The notes below the pieces were generated by a model. That model made no database searches and was not told where the DNA came from. It was given only the letters and a program-made list of their open reading frames with translations. This document shows positions 1 through 10,185 of a stretch of DNA of 64,000 nucleotides, in pieces. Source of the DNA: Botryotinia globosa (taxonomy: Eukaryota; Ascomycota; Leotiomycetes; Helotiales; Sclerotiniaceae). Every line of letters starts with the position of its first letter. The first letter of the stretch is position 1. A program made the translations under genes and the position numbers. The stretch lies in assembly GCA_014898425.1 (NCBI GenBank), contig RCSZ01000008.1, positions 569,501 through 633,500 of the forward strand, read 5' to 3'.

Positions 1-760
1 GATCTCAAATCGTACCAGAGTTTCACTCTCATTGTATTGGTTGGGAGGTGTTCCAGTAGTTTCGCGTCGAATGATAGACAATTCCATATGTTTGATCTTG
101 AGACGAACGAGTAAAAAGTAAATGCGGCCAACGATAACATCTTTGAGGTGGTATTTCGATTTCGAGTATTCAAATTCGATATGCAAGCAATCCTCAATAC
201 CAACATCCATTTTGATAGAACTATTCATCTCCGGAGGAATTCTGTAAGAAAATACCCAGAGGTCTTTTTCGCGGATCACATCTGCCATTCGTCTAGAAAC
301 GGTGACCTTGATAAAATAACGTAACTTGACATTAATGCCATTGTAAGATTCGTATTGTTTTTCGACATTTTTAAAGTTGAAGTCGTAAGCTTGCGGATGT
401 TGTAAATCACCAGGAGCAGCAAGCTCTTGTCCCAATGACAGAAATTCGTAGTGGTTGCCTCGATCGTAAAACATCTCTGTCAGGTTTCGTGTTAGTAAGT
501 TGATGAGGAGATGTAGACCAGATTTGTTCTGAAAGATGGAACTTACCAATCATTCCAATAAACTGCACTTTAATACCTGTGTGCTCTAACCTTTTCCCAT
601 CCTTAGGTCTGATGGTGACAGCTCCTCTAACTGATTCGCCATCTTTGTAAAGCGGTACCCTTTCCTTGCTACTCTTATTCTTAACCTCTACTGTCTCCCG
701 ACTATCTCCATCTTCCAGAACGATATCAATATCGACTGGGGCAGAAAATAGGAACGACAT
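1..760 (-). CDS. VPS26: Retromer subunit VPS26 (5' part of gene; runs off window start)
   Basis: VPS26 is an arrestin-fold subunit of the retromer core (VPS35-VPS29-VPS26), which recycles cargo from endosomes to the Golgi. Coding exons are 760-547 and 476-1, with an intron at 546-477 (GTAAG donor, ACAG acceptor); joining them keeps the frame. The N-terminus (MSFLFSAPVDIDIVLEDG) matches the conserved opening of VPS26 proteins. Further family signatures follow: DGESVRGAVTIRPKDGKRLE, KLRYFIKVTVSRR and SIKMDVGIEDCLHIEFEYSK, then KYHLKDVIVGRIYFLLVRLK. About 230 residues are present; the C-terminal third lies outside the window. The start ATG at 760 lies one base after the stop codon of the upstream ORF (762-1421), a very unusual arrangement in a nuclear genome. 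The family call is secure. Confidence 0.95.
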
Positions 761-761
761 A

Positions 762-1421
762 TTAATAGCCGTTGGAAAGAAGGGCGTTGTATTGATCTTC
801 GTCAATCTGAGACTGATGAATAGCGCACACTTGTTTGAGCCAATCTTCCTCGAGCTCCCAACGATTTCTGCCTTCTTGTGTCAAGTCTATAACGAACTGG
901 TCGGTAAGTTTGTCAATATTGGCTTTTCGATAAATACGACCGCTTTCTTGAAAGTCACTATCAAAGCCACGGCAGACCTTGATACCTAGGGAACTGTTTG
1001 TCTTTGCAAGACTAGGTTTGAATTGTCCAATTACAACCCGCTTGTCAGCTGCCAATTGATCTATCTTCAATTTTCGATCGAGCTCATCAACAATGACGCC
1101 GTGGAAATTGGATGTGGCTGTTGCGACCGAATTGTCGGGTTCAGTGCCTGGTACGAATTCGGGGTGGATGGGTGTGAATGGTGCGATGCGATGTTTTTTA
1201 AATTGGTAATTACCAGAGACAGATCGTCCAGAAGTATCTGTCTGCTCTGACAAGTGATATTCGGTGCCGTAAGTTGGAATATCTCTTGTGCGAGGAGTTC
1301 TGGTTGATCTGCCAGAATAGCTCTCATGGAGCAACTCTGGGGGGTTCCTGACAGTTGATTGAGGACCGTGCTTCGGATCTTTGTTCTCCCGAACTCCGTC
1401 AAGCGGATTTCTGTATGCCAT
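762..1421 (-). CDS. Unknown 219-aa protein immediately upstream of VPS26
   Basis: This is an uninterrupted ORF beginning MAYRNPLDGVREN and ending ALLSNGY. I do not recognise the family. It is hydrophilic, with no signal peptide or membrane segment. The first 90 residues are rich in R, S, T and P and look disordered; the second half (VIVDELDRKLKIDQLAADKR, then LTDQFVIDLTQEGRNRWELE) looks folded and helical. Its TAA stop (762-764) is separated by a single base from the VPS26 ATG at 760. No intron can fit between them, so both ORFs could sit on one mRNA. The frame stays open for 30 codons upstream of the chosen ATG, but that stretch contains a plausible intron end, so I start at 1421. It could be a long upstream ORF that lowers VPS26 translation, or a genuine first cistron. 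Being open for 219 codons makes chance unlikely. Confidence 0.6.
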   Translation of the reverse strand: MAYRNPLDGVRENKDPKHGPQSTVRNPPELLHESYSGRSTRTPRTRDIPTYGTEYHLSEQTDTSGRSVSGNYQFKKHRIAPFTPIHPEFVPGTEPDNSVATATSNFHGVIVDELDRKLKIDQLAADKRVVIGQFKPSLAKTNSSLGIKVCRGFDSDFQESGRIYRKANIDKLTDQFVIDLTQEGRNRWELEEDWLKQVCAIHQSQIDEDQYNALLSNGY

Positions 1422-1627
1422 CACTTTTTGGTTATTGAGTTGTAAGTGTGGAATTGTTGAAGTTTCCAAAACAATAACAACCTTTACCAGTCCAAATTGC
1501 AGACACCGCAAACTCCAAATTCACCTTATCAAAAGTGCGCTGATTACATAAGCCATAATTAACCGCACCGACACATCTCGTGATATCAATCTTCACAGCA
1601 GAGTTGCACCTGCAGCTCCAGCTCAAA
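1422..1627. promoter_or_regulatory. Short divergent promoter between the VPS26 transcript and LSM8
   Basis: Only 206 bp separate the start codons of the leftward ORF (1421) and rightward LSM8 (1628). Both 5' UTRs and promoter elements must fall here. No TATA box is evident. Bidirectional sharing is inferred from geometry. Confidence 0.5.
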
Positions 1628-2174
1628 ATGTCACTCTCTAGCTATGTAAACAGTGAGTTTACCCTTTTTTGGCCTTCTTTTCTATCCCTTCTTCTTTGAA
1701 TTGTTCATTCAATCACTCCTATTATACGCGCAAACTATATAAACTAGCAAGACTTACAACCGCATCCTAACAGCTCCTTAGAGAAAGTTCTAATCTTAAC
1801 TGCGGATTCAAGAACACTGGTCGGTACACTTTTGAGTTGTGATCAACAGACTAATTTGGTATTTCTTCCTTTATTCTTTCCCCAATTCTAATTCTCTCTC
1901 TGTCTCCCTATTACTCTTCCCTGTTCTCCCCTAACTTATTATTTCTCTTTACCCCTCCAATCACTAACACAAACCACAGGTCCTGTCCCAAACTATCGAG
2001 CGCATAATCCGACCTCCAGAAGATATCGAAGCTTCCAGTGAAGTTCCACACGGTCTCTATCTAATCCGTGGTGACAATGTGGTTGTTGTTGGATTGGTGG
2101 ACGAGGAGTTGGATGACAGCATTAATTGGGTGGAGGTTAGGGGAGCTGTCATTGGAGGGACGAAACATTCATAA
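1628..2174 (+). CDS. LSM8: U6 snRNA-associated Sm-like protein LSm8
   Basis: LSm8 replaces LSm1 in the nuclear LSm2-8 ring, which binds the 3' oligo-U tail of U6 snRNA. Exons are 1628-1652, 1782-1858 and 1980-2174; the splice joins keep frame and give 98 residues, the usual LSm8 size. The protein begins MSLSSYVNKKVLILTADSRT and continues LVGTLLSCDQQTNLVLSQTI, the Sm1 motif. The Sm2 motif GLYLIRGDNVVVVGLVDEEL follows, with the RGDN core diagnostic of Lsm ring proteins and the V(V/I)G(L/E)(V/I)DEE continuation typical of LSm8. Introns are 129 and 121 nt, relatively large for so short a gene. The gene was too fragmented to appear as one ORF. It ends convergent with the nucleoside hydrolase. Confidence 0.92.
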
Positions 2175-2675
2175 ATCAATGTTCTTAATCGAGCACTGGT
2201 CACTATGGATCAGTGTCTAGGGGCATGGCATTGGGTGGATGGAATAGACGACTGCAAATGAGGGAAATCAAGGGGCCGAGGAAGGAAGGAGAATGCGCGG
2301 GGAGAGATACCAGAATTTGGCAATTACAAAAGTACGGACGAGCGTGGGTGCGTACAAGATGGGTGGAATGTTATTAATGTTGCATTATTTGGCGTTGAAT
2401 GGAGTGCAATGAGAAGGGTCCTTTTTATATCCATCCTTTTGATTTTGTATTGGCTATGAAGATGGCTCAAGCGAATTCGAATATCAAGGGAAATCTACCG
2501 AAATTCGAGATTATATCATTGGATCAGTGAGGTGTAACTAAAAAGCATGTCAAAGCAATTTTCAGATGGCTCAAATTTTCACTTATCAAATTAAGCTTTT
2601 AAGTAGACCACATCTTTATCCAACGTGATGGTATGTACTGTAATCCAAAAGTACTAGGTATTGAAACCATGAAGT
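2175..2675. other. Convergent intergenic spacer
   Basis: About 500 bp between the 3' ends of LSM8 (+) and the nucleoside hydrolase (-). It presumably holds both 3' UTRs. I see no repeat or RNA gene. Confidence 0.6.
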
Positions 2676-4293
2676 TTATCCAAAAATTCTTTCCAAAAGA
2701 TAAGGTCCAAAAGCTTCCTCTCCAGGAGTGCCAACAATTCTGTTGACTCTATTACCCTTGTGAACACTGAGCCAGCCACCATTATCTCCAGGCTCCTCGG
2801 CTGTAACATCACCAACGTCGTTATTAATATGAACGACGGAAGCAATGCTTTCCATTGGATCTCTAATATCGATAGCTCCAGGGCTCTTGACCTGTTCAAC
2901 TCCTGCCTTCTTTCTCATACGTCTATCAACGATATGCATACCTCTAGTCCATTGGCCAGATGTTTCAACTCGAATATCTTCCGGTCCTCTTGGGAAAGTC
3001 ATCCAAGTAGGAGATGAACGAGTCAACATATACCAGATACAAAGTGGATCGTGTAACTCGAGACCTGGGTTTGATGTTGCATTTCTACCGAGAGAGTTCA
3101 TTTTCTCATAAGTCTTGTGTACAAATACAGATACCCATTCTGCAAGAGGACTTCCAGCTTTGATGAGGGGTTTCAATTTTGCTTGGAAGTCTGACTTCAT
3201 TAACTGATGTGGAGTTGTAATATCCAAGGGGAATAATGTTAAGTTAAGTTTCCTGGAGAGGTTCGTAGGATATGGTGGAAGGGTTGACTTATTCAAAGGT
3301 ACCGGTGGCATGGTGGTAACTGGGTTTGGACCTGTAAGGGCAAATACTCTGGCAGTTGCGACCGCGTCTGCATAGGTATTGAATTCAGCGACAGGGGTAA
3401 TATTACCCTCTACATCGATCGCACCACCCATTACTACAACCTCCTTGACCCTTAAAAATGTTTCAGTATCTTCCGCAGCTGCCAAAGCAATATTGGTCAA
3501 AGGTCCAACGCAAACAATTGTAATTGTGTCTTTAGGATTTTCTCGAAGTAAGCGAAGCATTTCCTTATGAGCAGGAACATGAGAAGCTGTGAATGATGGA
3601 GATGGAGAAGCGAGTAGGCGGGCCTCTGCAATTTCTTCAGCGGTAGCATTCTCGGGAGGAGGTTGGAAAAGTGTCTTCCAAGTATCGGCGGGAGATAGAT
3701 GTGGATGCTACAAGGGAATACGTCAGGTGGCAGTCCAAAGAAGAGCGAAAATTGAAGGGGCATATTTATCTTACACTCGTGTGAACACCACCAAGACCAT
3801 CAACGCCATCTATTGCTAGGATTAGTCGATACTTCATATGGAGCTATTAATGGATCTCTTACGGAAGTAATCTGCCATAAGCATCTCATCCTCAAGTGGA
3901 TGATCTGCTCCAACAGCCACGATAGGCTTTGACTTCTTCATTGCATCAAAGCCCTCAAGTTGACCACGCTCCTGTCTCCATTTCAGTTCTTGTTCAAGGA
4001 CATGAAATAAAGCTACACAGTTCTTCAAACAACTTTTTACTTGATTAGCAAAGTTAATGCTAACAAAATTAATATGATTTTCTCAATGTACCTATCAACT
4101 TCAACATTTCCATATGTTATAGAAATCATCATGACATCTAACTCTTCTGGCTTTGCAGCCAGGGCTAAGAGAATGGCGAGAACATCATCGATACCTTTGG
4201 GAAAATCCCTAATTAGTTTTATGATCTTTCAAATAACAATGAATCAAAGATCTCACCAGGATCAGTATCAATAATGATACGATTGAGAGACAT
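2676..4293 (-). CDS. Inosine/uridine-preferring nucleoside hydrolase
   Basis: This enzyme class hydrolyses the N-glycosidic bond of ribonucleosides for base salvage. Five exons are read: 4293-4257, 4194-4092, 4032-3863, 3809-3775 and 3707-2676, in frame, giving about 458 residues. The N-terminus MSLNRIIIDTDPG joins GIDDVLAILLAL across the first intron, making the calcium-binding DTDPGxDD signature. Later family motifs are ITYGNVEVD, the FHGVDGLGG loop, VGPLTNIALA, VVMGGAIDVEGN and TPVAEFNTYADAVA. An acidic/proline-rich insertion around residues 115-160 makes it longer than bacterial enzymes, as in fungal homologues. Exon 4 is only 35 nt, so this part rests on splice motifs plus motif continuity. 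Substrate preference cannot be read from sequence; the yeast counterpart is Urh1. Confidence 0.88.
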
Positions 4294-5281
4294 TTTGATG
4301 GAGGTTGTAGTTTCTTCTTGTTCTCCCTAAGCTCTCTGATAGTGCCCCTCCTAAGAAGACTTGATGATTGATTGTAGAGATAGAATGTAGAGGAAAGAAA
4401 AGAATAGTAATGATAATGATAAGGGAATGAACTAATAATCTAAACAGTCTAGCTGAGTAATGATTAGCTGGATTGATTGTTAACTAGATGTGTTGTAGAC
4501 AGGTAGTAACCGTAAGGTCATAGATGTACTAGGTATGTATAGTGACGTCCAAAAATGTGTATATGTATCTCTTATCCCATCGGTTTACTCTAGTAGATAC
4601 CTAGGTAGTCTACTCTAACAGTCTAGCATAGCAATCAAGCAATCACCTACATACAAAAGTATGTTTATGATTCAGACACCCCACCTTTTGTCCTTATGTA
4701 ATCCACTTAGACAGCTCACCGGTGGCTCACCAGTGGCTCACCAGTGGCTCATTCACATTCACTTTTTGGTAAATCATCTAGTGACATCGGTGATTCGGAT
4801 CTAATTGATCCGATACAGCTCTTACCCAATTAGGTTCCCCTGCATACACTTAAAAAATAACGCTAGAAAACATGGGGAGCTCCAATAATGATTACGATTT
4901 GATTTGATCCGAATACTTTTTTAGGGTCGAGTTGGTCTGTACTTATCTTAAAGGCCACATCTCGATACTGTTTCTCCTCAAAACTCATACAGCGAAATAG
5001 GGTTCATAAGTTCATAACCCCCATCCTCTTTTTGCTCTCCTACTCACAAGGACATTCCTCTTCTCTTTCGAGTATCATAAATATTGAAATCCTTCTTCAA
5101 AAAATTGTCATCTCGACAATTAATTGAATATCACTTTGATTCAATTCCATACGAAACAGAAAACCTCTTCGTCAGAACATCTCCTGATGTCCCAATAAGT
5201 CGATCGATCCCCAATTCGAGAGAGCTCTAGAGCTTGATTGCGACACCACTTTGTCATTTCACTATCTGCGGTTTATTCATC
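4294..5281. promoter_or_regulatory. Divergent intergenic region with a short GGCTCACC repeat
   Basis: Nearly 1 kb separates the nucleoside hydrolase start from the membrane-anchored protein at 5282. At about 4720-4752 the 12-bp unit GGCTCACCAGTG occurs three times with one mismatch (CCGGT in the first). A pyrimidine-rich run near 5020-5070 (CTCTTTTTGCTCTCC, TTCCTCTTCTCTTTC) precedes the downstream gene and is typical of fungal promoters. No ORF of note. Confidence 0.5.
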
Positions 5282-6571
5282 ATGAGTAGCACAAGTTTAC
5301 TCACCACTGTTATCGGCTGGACTGTTGTCCTCGGTGCAGCAGGATACTACTACGTTAACAACAAATCTAAGGTCAAGGCTAAAGCTCAAACTGCCGTCAA
5401 GCAAGCCACTAAGGTTGTTGAAGAGCGCAAGGAGCCAAAGTCCAAGAAATCTAAGAAGGATGCCTTGAGCAGTGGTGAACAAGATAAAAAGTCTTCTGCC
5501 AAAGCTGAAAAGAAGAAAACTCCCGCTCCTCAAAAGCCCGAACCCAAACAAGAACCTGTTAAGCCTGTCGCCAATGACTCCGATGATGACGATAACGATG
5601 CGGAGAACAACCGTAAATTCGCTCTTCAATTCGCCAAAACTCAAGCTGGTACTCAATTCTCTGGTAACTCCTCTTCATCTACAACTCGTCAAAAGTCTGT
5701 CAAACAATCTCGTGCACAAGAAAAGGAGATTAAGGACTCTGGAAACATGACTGCCGGCGATGCTGATGATGATCAATCCTTGACTGATTCTCCTGAAGTT
5801 GGCCCAAGCAAGGGTACTTCTCCTGTCGCAAGTGGTATCGCCGATATGCTTGAACCTGCCGCTCCTGGTCCGTCCGTCTTGAAAGTTACTGAACCTACCA
5901 ACCCTAAGCCAGCCAAGAAGGAAAAGGCCAAGGCTGCTCCTCAACCTGCCGAAACCAAGAAGCAAAGACAAAACCGCGCCAAGATTGAAGCTGCCAAGGT
6001 TGCGAGAGAGCAAGAGGAAAAGGAACGCAAGGTCAAGGAAGAGAAACAACGTCGTACCGCCAGAGAAGCTGAAGGCAGAGCTGCTAAGGATGGTAGTCAA
6101 TTCATGGCCTCCCAAGCTGCTAACTCTGCTTGGTCTGCCTCCTCTGCCAACACATCCAACGCTCCCGTCAACAAATTCGATTTACTCGACACTGCCGAAA
6201 ACAAGACGGATGAGAAGGTCAAGGTTGTTGTTCCAGCTGAAAACTTCTCCGAGAGCGAGGTTACTGGTACTCAATGGCAAGGATATGGTGACGATGATGA
6301 GCGCGTCAAGACCATCATTGAAGATTCTCGTGAATGGGAGCAAGTTTCAAGCAAAAAGAAGAAGGCTAAGAAGGATAAGAAGGAGATTGTTGGTGCAGAG
6401 GGAGCTGGAACAACAAGTTCAACCGATGAAAAAGAGTACACCATTCCACCAAAGACTGAAAGAAGTCCTCCAGGACAGAAGTGGACATCAGACCTCACTT
6501 ACGTCGACAGTGACTATAATGTTCATGATGTTCAAAAAGACCTTCAGGACTCTGAATGGGTTGTTTCATAA
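5282..6571 (+). CDS. Membrane-anchored lysine/alanine-rich protein, function unknown
   Basis: Single-exon protein of 429 residues if started at 5282. An in-frame ATG at 5234 would add 16 residues, but MSSTSLLTTVIGWTVVLGAA at 5282 gives a clean N-terminal membrane anchor (about residues 5-22). The rest is highly charged: K/E/A-rich segments (KSKKSKKD, KEEKQRRTAREAEGRAA) likely form coiled coil around residues 220-290, with acidic patches (NDSDDDDNDAENN). The C-terminal part contains the motif REWEQVSSKKKKAKKDKK and ends DLQDSEWVVS. Overall this resembles an ER or outer-membrane tail facing the cytosol with ribosome- or RNA-binding type charge, but that is only an analogy. Codon use is strongly biased (many AAG, CCTGCC, GTC), which suggests high expression. 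I do not recognise a named family. Confidence 0.8.
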   Translation: MSSTSLLTTVIGWTVVLGAAGYYYVNNKSKVKAKAQTAVKQATKVVEERKEPKSKKSKKDALSSGEQDKKSSAKAEKKKTPAPQKPEPKQEPVKPVANDSDDDDNDAENNRKFALQFAKTQAGTQFSGNSSSSTTRQKSVKQSRAQEKEIKDSGNMTAGDADDDQSLTDSPEVGPSKGTSPVASGIADMLEPAAPGPSVLKVTEPTNPKPAKKEKAKAAPQPAETKKQRQNRAKIEAAKVAREQEEKERKVKEEKQRRTAREAEGRAAKDGSQFMASQAANSAWSASSANTSNAPVNKFDLLDTAENKTDEKVKVVVPAENFSESEVTGTQWQGYGDDDERVKTIIEDSREWEQVSSKKKKAKKDKKEIVGAEGAGTTSSTDEKEYTIPPKTERSPPGQKWTSDLTYVDSDYNVHDVQKDLQDSEWVVS

Positions 6572-7954
6572 TCATCATGACTTCTCAACGTCAAGTTTTT
6601 ATCTCAAGATTAAACTTTTATTCTTGACTTTTATCTGTCACCACCAAATTCGAATTTCCCATTCTTGTATTCTCATGGCGTTTGAGCCTTCCTTCACATG
6701 TATATTGTGATATTCGGGGAGGAAAGGTTACTTTTGACTGCATAGGATCTCAAATGACTTTTCTAAGAGTCTTTGCGTTGGTATTATGGATGGTGGGCAT
6801 ATTGCATAGGATGATGCACACACTTTGATTGACGTTTTCAAATTATCTTAATTTGATTGGCGTCTACGGTCAAACTTTATCTGATTCGTATGACAACTGG
6901 GTGTCGAAACAAAATTTCAATTTGTTTACGTTTGCGGTCTTTTACCTTTAATTTATTTTCAAGATCATGATCATGATTATAAACAATGTACTATCAAATG
7001 ATATTCATGTATTTGACACGAAGGTTTTATGGATTCAGAATTTCATAAGCAAAAAAAATTGATCATGATCTTAATTATTATTCTAGTCTCTAGGTGATGG
7101 TGATTGTGATGTACGTGCAAATGATATGAACTCATGATATGTATTAAGCTGGATGGATGTGTGTGTGCATTTTTATCTAATTATTGTGCATCTTCTACGA
7201 TACATCTGCTGCATGTTCATTCTAGCTAGACAATGGGAAGGGTAAGAAATCGACGCACACTCTAGACCACCCTCGCATTTACAAGATTATCAAGGAAGGA
7301 GGTCTCTCTGATTTTCAAACCGTTTGTAGTGAATTCTTACCAAATATTCAAATACTACGCCGGGGCCCTACCTAGTATTAGTTCACATCCGTGCTTGCAC
7401 TCCACACTCAATCAGTTCATCTCATCTCCTCAAATCCACCACATCCTCCTCATACCTAGTTTTATCAACATCAGATGACATGATACTGAATTGGTATCAA
7501 AAACTTATATATTTCCAAAAATGATTTGATTTGCATCTCTTCCTCCAAGCTGACATGCAGCACAGGGTATGTTCGTGTCTCAGTGGCTTGGCAAGCAGCA
7601 AAACCATTAAGACCTCGACCATTAATAACCTTAGAGCCCATGGATTCTTCAGCCTCACCCATTTCCATGCGTGATGGATACACAAGGTTGGGGGCTCAGG
7701 TAAGTTTTTCGTGTCGCTGTTGATGATGTTCATGTTATACAATATTAATCGGCATTGTGTATATATCTCGAGATCGTGCTGTTTTGTTTTTATTCTCTTC
7801 TGCAAGTCTTTTCCATTTGATTTTGATTTTGAGCGATTTTGAGCGATGTTTTAATTGCAAAGGCATTTTGTTTTATATATCCACGATCCTGCCTGCGAAT
7901 CGAAAGGAAATTTGAGAGACAAGACAGAGAAGACGAGGCTGAGCGTCAAGAAAT
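6572..7954. other. Intergenic region; one weak exon-like segment
   Basis: About 1.4 kb downstream of the lysine-rich gene. It includes overlapping GATCATGATC palindromes near 6965 and an AT-rich stretch around 6940-7180. A segment at about 7549-7700 is open on both strands and, on the plus strand, lies between an ACAG and a perfect CAGGTAAGT donor. I cannot join it to any gene, so it is not called. Confidence 0.4.
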
Positions 7955-9699
7955 ATGTCGGCTCTAGATAACCTCAACCAAAATGTTTTTGGGCTCGTGG
8001 CATTGATTGTTGCGGTAATAGCACTCTTGACAACTTGTTTGCAAGTGGCACAGCAATATTTCTCGAGTGCCGAGGGGTATAGACGATGTGCCGAATCAGT
8101 CATGGGACTTTGGTCCGAGGGAACCCATCGGCAGTTGAGGATAAGGGAGTTTCGAGTCGAGGTTGTTTTTGAAGTTCCGGTTATACTCGTTGCACCGCCC
8201 AGCAATACAAGGGGTCCGATTTCGAATAAACCAATTCATTATATCGATGGCACTGCTGAATCATACAAGAATACCAAAGTTCGCCAACGGGATGATCAAC
8301 TCAAGAAAGACCAGGAAACTATTCAACGTATCCATACGGCGGATGATGAACGGGCATCTTGGGTTACATTGCTATCGAGTTTACAAACTGAAGAATTAGA
8401 ATCGCGAAGATGGGACGAGAGCACTCGATCGTTTAGACCACCACCTAATGGGCATCAAGCTATAGATCCTCCAAAGTACGAATTAGCTGTGGGCTTACAG
8501 GTCAAAACTCGGTCTTGGGATTTCGTCCCAGCTAGTATGACTAAACCGTATGCTACATCTGCTATATGTCATCTGGTAGAAATGATGGCATTATTGGGAA
8601 TGTATTGGAAGGTCTTTGATCAAATACAATGGAACCTCAGAGCTGAAGGTAACGGTTTTATTCTTACCTCGACGACGGTCCATGGTTTGGGTGTTATGGT
8701 CGTGTTCACTGTTACGGGAAAATCCGAATTCAAACAAAATCGTGTCATTCCATCGAATGATGTCAAGGCATTATGCTTTGGGACTGTCCCCAATATTTTT
8801 GAGGAGAGGAACTACTTAGAAGAGGTGGATACGGAATCTCAAAGTTTGGAACTGAAGTTTGGAAGTGAAGATGATGTGGACTTGACATTGGAGTCACTTG
8901 GCTGTACACCTGACATATTAAAGAGATATAGGAAAGATCACAAGCATATCTTCTCTGGCAAGTTCCACCTTTGTCCCTCACAAATTTCAATCTAATTGTT
9001 TGCATAGTATCTTTTGAAATCATCGGCATGCTAGGGAAGGTTACTAGAATTCGTGGAAGCAATTTCAGAATGATTCCCAACCCAACTCAAGATCCTTGGT
9101 TGAAAAAAACCGGTTCAAAACCCGCTTGGAAAGTCTCGAAACTCATGACCATCTTTCAGGAGAAGCTTAGCGACATTCACGAACAGGAAAGTGATGATAA
9201 AACTTCCAAACATCATCGCTTCGCCAAAATCATTGAACAATGGCGGGATATCCAATCTCCTCATTCCGGGAAAGAAATCGATGAATATAATCTCAGCATT
9301 GAAATGCGCGAAAAGATCCACGATGCCATAGACGACCAAACAAAGTATCTCCTCCACCAACTCAGACAAAAAGATGTTCTTCAAGTCGTCGTTGCTCATT
9401 TGAATGAAGTAACTAAGATCCTCAAGGACTATAATTCCTCTTTAAATTCTATCGTTTCCGTCCAAAAGGAAGAACCTTTGTTGAAAATATATTTCGATGA
9501 GATTCGACCCGCGGTCGCGGAATGTGAGATTGATGGAAAGAAACCGAGTTCCTCGGAACAGGAACAGAGGAATATCATCTGGGTTTCGCTCATGTTCAGA
9601 ATGTTGTGTTGGCTTTTATTGCATGATTGGAATAAAGATGATAAATGTGGTGTTCCGCCTGATTTGAAGGGGAGTAGAATGCCGGTTTTTATTGGATGA
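7955..9699 (+). CDS. Fungal membrane-anchored protein of unknown function, with GC-AG intron
   Basis: Exons 7955-8957 and 9008-9699 join in frame to 564 residues. The 50-nt intron starts GCAAGT and ends CATAG, so it is a GC-AG intron; the nearby GT alternative runs into a stop, and translating through the intron also stops. The N-terminus has one strong membrane segment (FGLVALIVAVIALLTTCLQV, about residues 12-31) followed by QQYFSSAEGYRRCAESVMGLW, a pattern I associate with a widespread fungal family of unknown function. The remainder is soluble and mostly helical, ending in a W/C-rich segment (LMFRMLCWLLLHDWNKDD). No catalytic motif is visible. The neighbour on the right, acetate kinase, is convergent and unrelated. 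The gene itself is well supported by length and by clean continuity across the intron. Confidence 0.75.
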
Positions 9700-10185
9700 T
9701 GATGGAAATTCGGATGAGTGAGGTGAAGATTGGTTGTTTTAGGGATACTGAAGAGTGGAGGTCCAAGGTCGGATCGAACTATATGAAGAGATGGATGATT
9801 TGAAGACAGGAGGACTGTGATGATGACATTGAAATATTTCTTGATATTCTTGTGAGCCTATGGCTTGCTTAGTGGCGCCGGAAACATATCATTATTATGG
9901 GGCTTGGATGTTTATGGCGCGGTGCAAAATAGAGGATCATAGTACTCTTCTCATCTTTTCGTAGATATACCCATGGAGCGTGTAGCGTAGCGAGCATGGT
10001 ATTTTAGATTTTAGATTTTCTCTCAAAAAATTGGGTTTCATTTACTTTCTGTCTTTCTTGCTTTTCTTTTCTTCATTGATACATTCGTTCGTTTCTGTTA
10101 GATATTCCATGACTTTATTACTTCCAAAACCACTTCCCAATGTTCGTAGCGTGCAATCATTTCACTCCCCTCATCTCCACTCCTC
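9700..10185. other. Convergent spacer between the 564-aa protein and acetate kinase
   Basis: About 490 bp holding the two 3' ends. No RNA gene or repeat noticed. Confidence 0.5.

Noticed and set aside
7471..7805. Overlapping ORFs on both strands near 7.5 kb as a gene
   Set aside because: Only about 150 bp is open on each strand and no partner exon or start could be joined; a good CAGGTAAGT donor alone is not enough.
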